Source: Luteibacter aegosomatis (GTDB taxonomy: Bacteria; Pseudomonadota; Gammaproteobacteria; Xanthomonadales; Rhodanobacteraceae). From it: DNA of 64,000 nt. This document shows positions 20,770 to 31,798 of the stretch, piece by piece. The stretch lies in contig NZ_CP095740.1 of the NCBI RefSeq assembly GCF_023078455.1, positions 372,001 to 436,000 on the forward strand, written 5' to 3'. A program made the translations under genes and the position numbers. The notes below the pieces were generated by a model, which did not search any database, was not told the DNA's origin, and saw nothing but the letters and a program-made list of their open reading frames with translations. Positions within the stretch are counted from its first letter, which is position 1; each line of letters starts with the position of its first letter.

Positions 20770-21124
20770 TCGACTGCGATGACAGTTTGATGCCTGGTGC
20801 GATTGGCCCTGGAAGACATTGTGCGTGCTCGGGCGATGAGCTCTGCATCGCAGAAAGTTGGACTGCCGGACGATGTGCTCTGCGAGTCTCTCGTCGCGGA
20901 GAATGGACTGAAATTTTCGGCTTTCATGCGCACGATAAGTGCGCTTGGCTTTCGTCTTCGAGCGAATCAACGGGTTCATCTGGCAGGATGATGATGAACC
21001 TTAAAACAAGAATATTCTCAAGTACATTTGCCTCTGGATAAGAGAAAATTTACTGCGCGGACGTCCCACGTGCATTGGTAGCCATATTCGTATGGCTTTG
21101 ATGAGCTCCTTATGGAGGTGAAAC
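20770..21124. other. AT-rich stretch with an antitoxin-like fragment and a leader
   Basis: 355 bases between the SNF2 gene and the HEVGH protein gene. It holds the fragment at 20797-20991, then a stretch in which 21001-21060 has only 21 G+C among 60 bases, well below its surroundings. A strong ribosome binding site GGAGGTG (21114-21120) ends it. No intact second gene is seen. Confidence 0.75.
20797..20991 (+). pseudogene. Remnant of a HigA/HI1420-type addiction-module antidote
   Basis: The frame encodes LALEDIVRARAMSSASQKVG, then a helix-turn-helix-like stretch and MRTISALGFRLRA. This matches the C-terminal half of the HI1420-type antidote family (pattern ALxDIARARGM...GL...L...F..ILKVL.ALGLRL). 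The N-terminal half is absent: an in-frame stop lies at 20788-20790, and a DDSLM stretch in another frame just upstream hints at a frameshift. No partner RelE/HigB-like toxin is adjacent. The base composition is lower in GC than the neighbours. It could be a short expressed DNA-binding protein from GTG 20797, but decay is more likely. Confidence 0.55.
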
Positions 21125-22246
21125 GTGCGGACGAACCGAAGTGTGAGTTGTATGGCCCTTATGGCGCTCTCCGTTTTCTCATGGACGACGCAGGCGCATT
21201 GGGGGGAGTCGTGTTCCGCGGATCTCCCCATGCCTCCGGAAAAGATCGTCACCGGTTTGGGTGGGGGCGTGGATGATCTGGTCCACAGCGGATACTCGAT
21301 TCAATGGAGAACAAGGGACGTGGATCGTAAGGGATGGAAGATTCAGTATGGAAACTCGTCTTCCGTCGATGTGCTCAACAAAGTGATGACCGTTCTCTCC
21401 GGACAATCGGTGTCTTACACCACGTCGCACTTTTCACACGAGGTGGGGCATGCGACGAGCAGCTTTCGAGAGGATCTGGCATCGCGCGATGCTTACATAC
21501 GAAGTAGGTGTACTGACGAGGGTTTTGCTCTCGGCGTGAATATCGTTGCAAGAAAGGAAATCAAACATTGCGCCGGTGTCGATACCGGGGTGGTTTCGGC
21601 GGACGTGCCGTACTTCACGGATTGGTTTGCTTCGATGGCCAATAACCCTCCTGTCCTTTACGGCGACTTCGGGTACGCCTTTTGCGAGGGGAACATCGAA
21701 TCCGTATCCGGCAAGAACTATCTTGACTATTACGGCGACTGGTATGACGCGCACTATATGGCGTCGGTGCCTGAAGCATCGGGTTTTGCAACGGATCCCT
21801 TCTTCGACAAGCTGGAGATGATGGCCGGCCAGGCACGACGAGGTATCGACTACCTGCAAGACGTGTGGCCGGGCGCTGAAACGCTGGTGCGCTCCAAGAC
21901 CTTTTCGCGAAGCTTCGTGGGGGGATCGTCGGCATTCGTTCCCGGCGTGACGGTCGTCGACTCCGAGATCAGAGTGACATCGCTGGATACGTCGAAGCTG
22001 CTGTTGGCGACGATGAATGTCGAGGGACGCTGCGTCAGTCTCGAGAGCATACGGGCGAGGTATCCGTCGGCGATCATGATCGACTCGCCGACAACGGGCG
22101 GCCCTGACGACAAAGGCTCGTGGTCCGTCTTCGGTCCCTGGGGGCAACTCGGCTTCGGATTTGCCTATAAAAACCCGAAATGCGTGGCGAGCGTGACGTT
22201 CAACCCGAATGAATCCGCACAGGACTGGGCGGCGGACGCGTTGTAA
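21125..22246 (+). CDS. Secreted HEVGH putative zinc metalloprotease
   Basis: A 373-residue exported protein of unknown function. GTG 21125 follows GGAGGTG at four bases. Residues 1-24 form a Sec signal peptide (ALMALSVFSW core, likely cleavage after TQA). HEVGH at 105-109 matches HExxH, and Glu132 in TDEGFALG lies 22 residues past the second His, a spacing compatible with a gluzincin zinc site. Six or so Cys residues in the mature part may form disulfides. A C-terminal segment (GRCVSLESIRARYPSAIMID and SWSVFGPWGQLGFGF) looks like a separate small domain. Codon and base use are AT-richer than neighbours, suggesting transfer. It may be a secreted protease, effector or toxin; no immunity gene is evident. 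Confidence 0.6.
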   Translation: MRTNRSVSCMALMALSVFSWTTQAHWGESCSADLPMPPEKIVTGLGGGVDDLVHSGYSIQWRTRDVDRKGWKIQYGNSSSVDVLNKVMTVLSGQSVSYTTSHFSHEVGHATSSFREDLASRDAYIRSRCTDEGFALGVNIVARKEIKHCAGVDTGVVSADVPYFTDWFASMANNPPVLYGDFGYAFCEGNIESVSGKNYLDYYGDWYDAHYMASVPEASGFATDPFFDKLEMMAGQARRGIDYLQDVWPGAETLVRSKTFSRSFVGGSSAFVPGVTVVDSEIRVTSLDTSKLLLATMNVEGRCVSLESIRARYPSAIMIDSPTTGGPDDKGSWSVFGPWGQLGFGFAYKNPKCVASVTFNPNESAQDWAADAL

Positions 22247-22260
22247 AGACGAGACTCGGC

Positions 22261-22287
22261 GATGCCCGGCGCACGGCGCCGGGCATC
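22261..22287. terminator. Terminator-like hairpin between convergent genes
   Basis: A perfect 12-bp stem with a three-base ACG loop (arms 22261-22272 and 22276-22287) between the ends of the HEVGH gene and glk. No T tract follows on either strand, so its termination activity is uncertain; it could be a transcript-end stabiliser. Confidence 0.6.
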
Positions 22288-22294
22288 CTCCACG

Positions 22295-23338
22295 TCAGCG
22301 ACGCAGCGGCGTGCCGCCGGCTTCGACGATCGCCAGCGCGGCGCCGCCGATGAGGCCGGGCTCGGGATTCATGATGGCCTGGGTGGGCACGGTTTCCATC
22401 GTGTCGCGGAAACGGCCCTTGGCCTCGAAGCGTTCGCGGAAATGCTTCTGGATCCACGGCAGCAGGATCGGCGTCATGCCGCCGGTGAGGTACACGCCGT
22501 CCCACGCGCCGAGGGTGAGCACGAGGTCGCCGGCGACGCTGCCGAAGATGCCCGCGAAGGTCTCCACGGCACGGGCGCACATCGGGCACGTGCCGTCCGT
22601 CGCGCGTCGGGTGATTTCCTCCGGGGTGATGTCCTCGTCGGGCTTCTGGCCCGAGATCTCGCAAATTGCCGTGTAGAGGTTGGCGAGGCCCTGGCCGCTG
22701 ATCAGGCGCTCGTTCGACACGCGGCCGTACTTGAGGTTGAGCACCTTGAGGATCTCGATGTCCTCGGGGCTGTGCGCGGCGAAGCCGGCGTGGCCGCCTT
22801 CGGTCTGCAGCACGCTCACCTTGTCGCCGCGGATCAGCAGGCCGCCGACGCCCAGGCCGGTGCCCGGGCCCACGACCACGAAGGTCTGCTCGTCCTTGGC
22901 GCCGATCTTGGGCGCGTCGACGGTACCGACCTTCTCGAGTTCGTGGTGGCCGTCCTTGTCGACTACCTTGTCCGGGCTCATGAGCATCACCGCCATCGAC
23001 TGCGCGGCGAAATCGTTCACCAGGTGAACCCACTCCAGGTCGAGCTCCTTCGCGAGCTTGTGCGCGGAGATGGCCCAGGGATTGTTGGTGACCTTGACGG
23101 TCTCGCCGCCGTCGATGCGGCCGGCGGCGGCGATGATGGCGCGCTGCGCCTCATGGCCGGTTTCCTTGAAATACTGCTTGGCGGCATCGGCCAGGGAGGG
23201 GTAGTCCTTGACGTGGTACCGGCGGATGCTTTCCTGGATAAGTGGTTGATCTTCCTGGGGATGAGCAATGCCGAAGCGCACATTGGTGCCGCCGAGGTCG
23301 GCGAGCAGGGTCGGCGCCGCGGCGCTAACGTTGGCCAT
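22295..23338 (-). CDS. glk: Glucokinase
   Basis: A 347-residue ATP-dependent glucokinase of the bacterial Glk (proteobacterial) family, feeding glucose into the Entner-Doudoroff and pentose pathways. The phosphate-1 motif LLADLGGTNVRFGI opens the protein; VNDFAAQ carries the catalytic Asp; VVGPGTGLGVGGL and TEGGHAGFA are adenosine and substrate blocks; VYLTGGMTP closes it. ATG 23338. It is divergent from a UgpC-type ABC ATPase gene, with a perfect palindromic operator (23452-23469) between, so both probably respond to the same sugar regulator. Confidence 0.95.
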   Translation of the reverse strand: MANVSAAAPTLLADLGGTNVRFGIAHPQEDQPLIQESIRRYHVKDYPSLADAAKQYFKETGHEAQRAIIAAAGRIDGGETVKVTNNPWAISAHKLAKELDLEWVHLVNDFAAQSMAVMLMSPDKVVDKDGHHELEKVGTVDAPKIGAKDEQTFVVVGPGTGLGVGGLLIRGDKVSVLQTEGGHAGFAAHSPEDIEILKVLNLKYGRVSNERLISGQGLANLYTAICEISGQKPDEDITPEEITRRATDGTCPMCARAVETFAGIFGSVAGDLVLTLGAWDGVYLTGGMTPILLPWIQKHFRERFEAKGRFRDTMETVPTQAIMNPEPGLIGGAALAIVEAGGTPLRR

Positions 23339-23451
23339 GTTGGAAAACCTGTCGTGTCACGGGGATAGCCCGGAAGGGTGCCTCGGGCGAGGGCTCGCGT
23401 CCAGTGACGATTTCCTTCAGGCGCATTTCACGAATGCCATGCCGCCACTTT

Positions 23452-23469
23452 GACGTAAACGTTTACGTC
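23452..23469. promoter_or_regulatory. Perfect 18-bp palindrome, probable LacI-family operator
   Basis: GACGTAAACGTTTACGTC reads the same on both strands. The central AAACGTTT with flanking symmetrical bases is typical of LacI/GalR-family sugar repressors. It sits 114 bases from glk and 60 bases from the ABC ATPase start, where it could control both. No regulator gene is in the window. Confidence 0.75.
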
Positions 23470-23479
23470 GGCAGAATAG

Positions 23480-25702
<2,223 letters not shown>

Positions 25703-25715
25703 AGCACCCATGCTC

Positions 25716-25796
25716 GGTAGGAGCCGATTCATCGGCGAAAAGCCGGCGGAGCGATGACGCGGGGGCGGCCCGATCGCCGATGAATCGGCTCCTACC
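25716..25796. repeat. Paired inverted repeat, family B (GTAG type)
   Basis: Two perfect 23-bp inverted arms at 25716-25738 and 25774-25796, each with the GTAG tetranucleotide and the stem GCCGAT/ATCGGC. The spacer is 35 bases. It lies between hemB and the antiporter gene. Confidence 0.92.
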
Positions 25797-25847
25797 AAGC
25801 CTGCTTCGCATGACATAATCGAAGGCGATTTTGCGGGGAGTCGCTGG

Positions 25848-27656
25848 ATGGACGGTCATCACTTTCTCGAGACGGCGGTCGTCTTCCTGCTGGCGACGGT
25901 CATCGCCGTTCCGCTGACCAAGCGTTTCCGCCTCGGCGCGGTGCTCGGTTACCTGCTGGCCGGCGTGGTCATCGGTCCGTCCGTGCTGGGCCTGGTCAAC
26001 GATACCGAGGGCGTCGCCACCATCTCCGACTTCGGCGTGGTGCTGATGCTCTTCGTCATCGGACTCGAACTTTCCCCGTCGCGCCTGTGGGTGATGCGTC
26101 GGGCGGTGTTCGGCAGCGGCAGCCTGCAGGTCGTGGCCTGCGCCTCGGCGCTGGGCGCCATCGGATACTTCCTCTTCGGACTCACCTGGAAGGCCGCGCT
26201 GATCGTCGGCGGCAGCCTGGCACTGTCGTCCACGGCGTTCGGGCTCCAGATCCTCGCCGAGCGGAAGGAGGCGGGCACGGTCTACGGTCGCCAGGCCTTC
26301 GCCATCCTGCTCTTCCAGGACCTCGCGGCGATTCCGCTCATCGCGGCCGTGCCCCTGCTCGGGGGAGCGCTGGCGCGTGACAGCCATGCGCCCGATCCGA
26401 TGATGGCCCTGCGCGTGGTGGGCACCATCTTCGCGGTGATCGTCGGCGGCCGGCTGCTGTTGCGCCACGTATTCCGTTTCGTGGCGCGCGCCAAGAGCAC
26501 GGAGGTATTCACCGCCACGGCCCTGCTCGTGGTGATGGGTACCGCATGGCTGATGGAGGTGGCGGGCATCTCCACCACGCTGGGCGCGTTCCTCGCCGGG
26601 TTGCTGCTCGCCGATTCGGAATACCGCCACGAGCTCGAGTCGAACATCGAGCCGTTCAAGGGCCTGCTGCTGGGCCTGTTCTTCGTCAGCGTGGGCATGT
26701 CGGTGGACCTCGCCCTGCTGCTCGCCAAGCCCTTGCTGGTGCTGGGCATGGTCGCGTTGCTGCTTGTCGTGAAAGCCCTTCTCATCGTGCCGTTGGGGCG
26801 GTTGGTGGGGGCGCTCACGCGCGCCGATTCGGTGCGCCTCGCCGCCGTGCTCGCCAGCGGCGGCGAGTTCGCCTTCGTGATCCTCAACCTGGCCCAGCAG
26901 AAGCGCCTGATCGACGACAGCCAGCGTGGACTGATGGTCATGGCCATCTCGCTGTCGATGGCGCTCACGCCGTTGCTTGTGCTGCTGGCCTCGCGCATGG
27001 TCCGTGAGCGCGTGCGCAAGCCCGATCGTGAGTTCGACCAGATCGAGACCGACGCGCCACGCGTCATCATCGCCGGGTTCGGCCGCATGGGGCAGATCGT
27101 GGCGCGCATCCTGCGCGCGCAGGACATCCCCTTCGTCGCGCTGGAAAGTTCGGTCGAGCAGGTGGAAACGTCACGCCGCTTCGGCGGCACCTCGCTGTTC
27201 TTCGGCGACCCCGCGCGGCCGGAAATGCTGCGCGCGGCGCAGGCCGACAAGGCGCAGGTCTTCGTGATCGCCACCGACGATCCCGAGGCGAACATTCGCA
27301 CGGCGCGGCTCATCCGCCGCCAGTATCCGCACCTGAAGATCGTCGCTCGCGCGCGCAACCGCCAGCACGTGTTCCGCCTGATGGACATCGGCGTGGAAGA
27401 TCCGGTGCGCGAGACGTTCTTCTCCAGCCTGGAGATGACCAAGCTCGTGCTCGAGTCGCTGGGCATGGCGCCCGAGGTGGCGTCGAGCCGCGTCGAACGG
27501 TTCCACGCGCACGATGCGCAGGTGCTGCGCCAGCAGTACCTCGTCTACGACGACGATGCCGCCTTGGTGCAGACGTCGAAAGAGGCGCTGCACGACTTGC
27601 AGCAGCTGTTCGAGGCGGATCTCGCCGAGGAGCGCGAGCGCGACGGCGGGAAGTAG
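25848..27656 (+). CDS. CPA2 monovalent cation:proton antiporter, Kef/YbaL type
   Basis: A 602-residue antiporter of the inner membrane. Residues 1-385 give about twelve hydrophobic segments with the antiporter core (GVVIGPSVLGL, MLFVIGLELSPSRLW, QDLAAIPL). A TrkA-N Rossmann domain follows from about 405 (VIIAGFGRMGQIVARIL, with the GxGxxG-type turn), then a C-terminal tail with VEDPVRETFFSSLEMTK. This is the layout of KefB/KefC/YbaL K+ efflux systems; the ligand (glutathione or nucleotide) cannot be told. ATG 25848 follows GGGGAG. A family A repeat pair follows the stop. Confidence 0.9.
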   Translation: MDGHHFLETAVVFLLATVIAVPLTKRFRLGAVLGYLLAGVVIGPSVLGLVNDTEGVATISDFGVVLMLFVIGLELSPSRLWVMRRAVFGSGSLQVVACASALGAIGYFLFGLTWKAALIVGGSLALSSTAFGLQILAERKEAGTVYGRQAFAILLFQDLAAIPLIAAVPLLGGALARDSHAPDPMMALRVVGTIFAVIVGGRLLLRHVFRFVARAKSTEVFTATALLVVMGTAWLMEVAGISTTLGAFLAGLLLADSEYRHELESNIEPFKGLLLGLFFVSVGMSVDLALLLAKPLLVLGMVALLLVVKALLIVPLGRLVGALTRADSVRLAAVLASGGEFAFVILNLAQQKRLIDDSQRGLMVMAISLSMALTPLLVLLASRMVRERVRKPDREFDQIETDAPRVIIAGFGRMGQIVARILRAQDIPFVALESSVEQVETSRRFGGTSLFFGDPARPEMLRAAQADKAQVFVIATDDPEANIRTARLIRRQYPHLKIVARARNRQHVFRLMDIGVEDPVRETFFSSLEMTKLVLESLGMAPEVASSRVERFHAHDAQVLRQQYLVYDDDAALVQTSKEALHDLQQLFEADLAEERERDGGK

Positions 27657-27670
27657 TCGCTCCGTAGGAT

Positions 27671-27745
27671 TCGCGGACAGGGTCCGCTCCCACCCTTCGG
27701 TAGGAAGGTCTGCTAACGGAGGGTGGGGGCGGACCCTGTCCGCGA
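27671..27745. repeat. Paired inverted repeat, family A
   Basis: 25-bp arms at 27671-27695 and 27721-27745 with one mismatch, each carrying the GCGGAC/GTCCGC hairpin and a GGTGGG flank. It lies between convergent antiporter and ankyrin genes. Confidence 0.9.
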
Positions 27746-27768
27746 TTGCGAAGGCAGCGCTACCGCCG

Positions 27769-30700
27769 TCAATCCGGTTGGGCCGGCTGCCTCAAGGTCT
27801 GCCGCACGCTCGGGATCGCCCCGGCGCGCACGCCCAGCTCGTGCGCGATATCCACGTAGCCCAGGTGCCGCGCCACGTCGCCCGCCGTGCGGCCGAACGC
27901 GTCCGTCGCGTTGCGGTTGGCGCCTCGGGTGAGCAGCACGCGCGCTGGCGGGAGCAGGGCATGCATGGCGCTGGCATGCAGCGCGCTGACGCCGCGGTGA
28001 TCGGCGTGTTCGACCGATGCGCCGGCATCGAGCAGCACGGGCACCAGGGCGCCCAGGTGCGTGGCGTCGGCGCCGCTACCCGGACGCATGTGCGAGCCGA
28101 GCAACAGCAGCAGCGGCGTGGCACCGTCCTTGTCGGCCTTGTTCACGTCGGCGCCGCGGCCGATCAGCACGTCGAGCAGGCGGCGTGCGCGCAGGCTGTC
28201 GTTGCCGCCGAAGCAATACTGCGCGGCGGCGTGCAGCGCGGCGTGACCGTGGGCGTCTTCGGCGTTGGCCTCGGCGCCGGCGTCGAGCAGTCGCTCGACG
28301 ATGTCCGGGTAGCCCATCGCCGCGGCGATCATCAGGGCGGTGGCTTGGCCGGGCAGTCGCTGGTCGGCGGCGACGCCCCGCGACAGCAGCAGTTCGACGA
28401 CGGCCTCGCGGCGCGCGTTCACCGCCGCGGCGAGCGGCGTGATGCCGGAGGCCGCCTGGGCGGACGCATCGGCGCCCGCGTCGAGCAGGCGCGCGGCCAC
28501 GTCGCGATGGCCGGCACCGGCGGCGCGCAGGAGCGCCGTCGCACCCTGCGCATCCTGCGTGTCCACGGCGAACCCCCATTCGAGCAGACGCTCCACCGCG
28601 TGCAGGTCGCCCACGGCGGCGGCGGCGGGAAGGTCGTCGGCGCGCAGGGGACGACGCGGCGGTTGCCACGAGGGCCAGCTCAGCCAGCGCTCGACGTCGC
28701 CGCGACCGATGCCGATGCCGTAGGGCGTTTCGCCGTTGACGTCGGCGGCTTCGGGATCCGCGCCATGCGCGACGAGCGGGCGCACGAGGGGCAAGGTATC
28801 GCCGCCGTGTTCCAGCGCCGCGTGCAGCGGCGTGCGGCCGCCGCCGTCGCGGACGTTCGGGTTCACGCCGCGGGCGAGCAGGGCGGCGAGCACGCGCGGC
28901 TGGCCGGTGGCGGCCGCCATGTGCATGGGCGTGCGCCCACGCGCGTCCGCGCCGAAGGGATCCGCCCCCGCCTCGAGCATGGCCAGGGGCAGGGCATCGC
29001 CGGCGCCGTCGAGGCGGCAGATGGCCTGGCCGAGCAGGCCGGCACCGGCCGGCGTGGCGCCGGCGCGAAGCAACTGGAACAGGGCGTCGGCGGAGTGGGG
29101 CAATTGCTGGATCAGCGCGTCGAACAGCCGGCGGCCGGACGAGCCGCCGCCGTCCGGCGAGGCAAGCCGCGCCTCGGCGGCCAATCCGTGGTCGAGCAGC
29201 CATGCGCGTGCGGCGTCGAGGCCGGTGCCGGCCAGGTCGACATAAAGCGCGGCGAGTTCGTGCGCGGGCCACTCGCGTACCTTGGCGGTGAAGGTGGAGG
29301 CGACCGCCCAGTGGCCGAAGCGCAACGCGTCGTGCAGATGGCTGGGCGAATCGGCGCCGGCTTCGGGCGTGACGGCTTCGCTCAACGACGTGGGCAGCGG
29401 CGTATCGGGATCGAGCAGGGCGACGAAATCCCAGCGCCCCGCGGCGGCGGCATGGTCGAGCGCGCTGCGGCCGTCCGCGCCGGGTTCTTTCGGTTGCGCG
29501 CCGAGCGCGAGAAGCGCACGCACGGTGGCGGCCTGCGCCCGCGGCGACTGGCAGGCGAGCGTGAGGGCATCGCGTCCGTGCGCATCGCGCGGCGACGCGT
29601 CCGCCTCGGCCTCGGCGAGCAGTTGCACGATGCCGTGCGCACCGGCGCGGGCCGCTTCCATGAGGGCGGTGGTGCCGTGGCGGTCGGCGAGGTTGGGATT
29701 GGCATGCGCCTGGAGCAGGGCGCGCACGATCTGCTCATGTCCTTCGGCAGCGGCGGCGATCAGCGCGGAACGGCCGCCTGCGCTGACCGCGTTGACCGAG
29801 GCCTTGTGGCGCAGCAGCACCTTGACGCCTTCGGCGTCGTCGTCGGAAATGCCCGATGCCGCCACGATGGCGGGCTCGGCACCGACCGGTGCGGGCTTCG
29901 CGCCATGCTCGAGCAGGAAGCGAACGAGCGTCCAGTTGGCGGCCCGCGCGGCAACGGCCAGCGGCGTATCGCCCGCGGCGTTCACGGCGTCCACGGGTGC
30001 ACCGGCGTCGACCAGCATGGCCGCCACCGTCGGTTCCGCGCTGAGTACCGCCCCATGAAGCGCGGTGTTGCCCTCGGCGTCGGTAAGCGTGGCGTCGGCG
30101 CCGTTGGTGAGCAGGGTGAGTACCGCGTCGGGGCGGCCGTGCCAGCTGTCGCGCGACGCGGCGAGCAGGGCGGTGACGCCGTTGTGCGTCCGGTCGACCT
30201 GTGCGCCGCGTGCGATCAACGCGCGCAGAAGGCGGATATCCGGGGAGAGCGCGGCCAGGGTGAGCACCGGACGCTGGTCGCGGTCGCCGGGTTCGGCGAC
30301 GGTATTCGGGTCGGCACCGGCTTCCACCAGCGCCACGGCGCGGGCCACGTCGCCCGCGCGAATGGCGGTGAGCAGTTCGCGCTCGCGTACGCCCGGCTGG
30401 CTTTCCTCCTGGCTCAGTACCGGGATCGGTGCCGGCGCGGGGGGCGCGCTGGCGACCGGCGCGGGCTCCCTGCGCGGTTCGGCGCGAGCGGTGCGGATGT
30501 GTCCGCGGCGATCGCAAAGCAGTGCGCGCAACGTGCGATTGGCGATGAGCATGCAGCCCAGCGGCAGCAACACCACGGCGTAGAAGCCCAGCGCGGCGAT
30601 GCGCATTTCCGACGGCAGCACGCCGTACAGGCCCGACAAGGCCACGGCGCAGAACGCGAGCACCAGCAGGCTGAAGGCCGAGGGCAGGAAGTGCGAGAAG

Positions 30701-31197
30701 AAACGTTCCTCCGCGGAAAGGTGGCGACCGAAACTCGCCGAACGGGCGACCGCGGTGAAGATCCAGGAGCCGTTGCCGCTGTCTTCCGGATAGGCGTCGT
30801 CCCAAAGGAAGAGCAGGCCGAACGCCGGCCAGGTGCGCCACAGCGCGGCCAGCGCCACCACCAGCGTGGCCGCCAGCAACAGCGCCGCGCCGAGGCTGGG
30901 TGCCTGGGTGAGCTTGAGCAACGGCCACGCCACGAGCACGAACACCACGAAGGTGTACGCGGTGAAGATCACCACGTGCGCCGCGCCGCGCCGCAATACG
31001 GTGCGCAGGTAACTCGGCTCGGGATCGAAGCCGATGGCATGGCAGACCGCGCCCATGGCCAGGGCGTTGGCGAGCAACAGCGGGATCAGGGCAAGCGGGG
31101 ACGCGGTGAGCCCGGCGCACGCCACGGCGGCGAGGGCGGGAAGGAACCAGGGCAGCGCCTTGATCAGCGGTGGTCGACGACGTTTGGGATTGGCCAT
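27769..31197 (-). CDS. Large membrane-anchored ankyrin-repeat protein
   Basis: A 1142-residue protein; ATG 31197 opens MANPKRRRPPLIK. Residues 20-235 contain about six to seven hydrophobic segments (FLPALAAVACAGL, VVIFTAYTFVVFVLVAWPLL, LLVLAFCAVALSGLYG). After a Pro/Ala-rich linker, from about 290 to the end are more than twenty ankyrin repeats, recognisable by repeated TPLHxAA and LLxAGADPN patterns; the central repeats are the more degenerate. The protein should display a long solenoid on one side of the inner membrane, probably the cytoplasmic side given the basic N-terminus. It stands alone. Bacterial ankyrin proteins bind proteins; the partner here is unknown. Confidence 0.85.
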   Translation of the reverse strand: MANPKRRRPPLIKALPWFLPALAAVACAGLTASPLALIPLLLANALAMGAVCHAIGFDPEPSYLRTVLRRGAAHVVIFTAYTFVVFVLVAWPLLKLTQAPSLGAALLLAATLVVALAALWRTWPAFGLLFLWDDAYPEDSGNGSWIFTAVARSASFGRHLSAEERFFSHFLPSAFSLLVLAFCAVALSGLYGVLPSEMRIAALGFYAVVLLPLGCMLIANRTLRALLCDRRGHIRTARAEPRREPAPVASAPPAPAPIPVLSQEESQPGVRERELLTAIRAGDVARAVALVEAGADPNTVAEPGDRDQRPVLTLAALSPDIRLLRALIARGAQVDRTHNGVTALLAASRDSWHGRPDAVLTLLTNGADATLTDAEGNTALHGAVLSAEPTVAAMLVDAGAPVDAVNAAGDTPLAVAARAANWTLVRFLLEHGAKPAPVGAEPAIVAASGISDDDAEGVKVLLRHKASVNAVSAGGRSALIAAAAEGHEQIVRALLQAHANPNLADRHGTTALMEAARAGAHGIVQLLAEAEADASPRDAHGRDALTLACQSPRAQAATVRALLALGAQPKEPGADGRSALDHAAAAGRWDFVALLDPDTPLPTSLSEAVTPEAGADSPSHLHDALRFGHWAVASTFTAKVREWPAHELAALYVDLAGTGLDAARAWLLDHGLAAEARLASPDGGGSSGRRLFDALIQQLPHSADALFQLLRAGATPAGAGLLGQAICRLDGAGDALPLAMLEAGADPFGADARGRTPMHMAAATGQPRVLAALLARGVNPNVRDGGGRTPLHAALEHGGDTLPLVRPLVAHGADPEAADVNGETPYGIGIGRGDVERWLSWPSWQPPRRPLRADDLPAAAAVGDLHAVERLLEWGFAVDTQDAQGATALLRAAGAGHRDVAARLLDAGADASAQAASGITPLAAAVNARREAVVELLLSRGVAADQRLPGQATALMIAAAMGYPDIVERLLDAGAEANAEDAHGHAALHAAAQYCFGGNDSLRARRLLDVLIGRGADVNKADKDGATPLLLLLGSHMRPGSGADATHLGALVPVLLDAGASVEHADHRGVSALHASAMHALLPPARVLLTRGANRNATDAFGRTAGDVARHLGYVDIAHELGVRAGAIPSVRQTLRQPAQPD

Positions 31198-31287
31198 GCG
31201 CGGGAGTATACGAAGCGGAACCGCCCCAGTCGGTAACGAGGTGTTAACCACGATTGCACGGATCGCGTATGCGCGGATTCGGCCGGT

Positions 31288-31578
31288 TCATCCCCTGACG
31301 GGATCGATCTCACGGTTATGGTTGGGCCGATTGCAGACGCTCAGGGTCTGGTTCGGCGGCGTCTGCAGGTGCCAACCCTGCTCGGCCAGGTTCGCCAGCA
31401 CCTTCTCGTTGTCTTCGTGCGGAAGCTTGCGCTGCGGGGTGAGTTCCACTTCGAGGGCGAAGCGCAGGTCGCCCAGGAGCAGGGCGAGGGGCTCGGGGAG
31501 AAGGTCGAAGCCTTCGCGGCGGGTGAGCCAGACATAGGTGTCGGGCTTTCGCTGGCTTGCGTAGACGAAGCAGTGCAT
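31288..31578 (-). CDS. YcgL domain protein
   Basis: A 96-residue protein. ATG 31578 opens MHCFVYASQRKPDTYVWL, the YcgL family signature, followed by LPEPLALLLGDLRFALEVEL and NLAEQGWHLQTPP. The family is small, cytosolic and of unknown role. It is a single gene upstream of the ankyrin gene, oppositely directed to fadL. Confidence 0.88.
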   Translation of the reverse strand: MHCFVYASQRKPDTYVWLTRREGFDLLPEPLALLLGDLRFALEVELTPQRKLPHEDNEKVLANLAEQGWHLQTPPNQTLSVCNRPNHNREIDPVRG

Positions 31579-31798
31579 GACGGCAGGTCTCTCGCGGCGG
31601 CTCGGCATCCCACCCTAGCAAAAACACGCGGGCACGTGCGCATGTATCCGACGCCCGTTTCAGCTTTGTTGCGGTTGCACTTGCAAAAAAGCGGTCAAGT
31701 CATACACAGTTCGACCCCGGATTGTTAAACGCGCGTATGAAAACGGATAAGTTTTCCGCGTAGCCGACGCCCCCAGAGCACAACAAGCAGGAGCCCCC

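Noticed and set aside
23452..23469. The glk palindrome as a CRP site
   Set aside because: It lacks the TGTGA-N6-TCACA pattern; the AAACGTTT core fits LacI-type operators better.
27514..31236. A 1240-codon open frame opposite the ankyrin gene
   Set aside because: The frame is open because ankyrin repeats have regular codon use at high GC; the product has no domain and would read through the repeats at 27671-27745.
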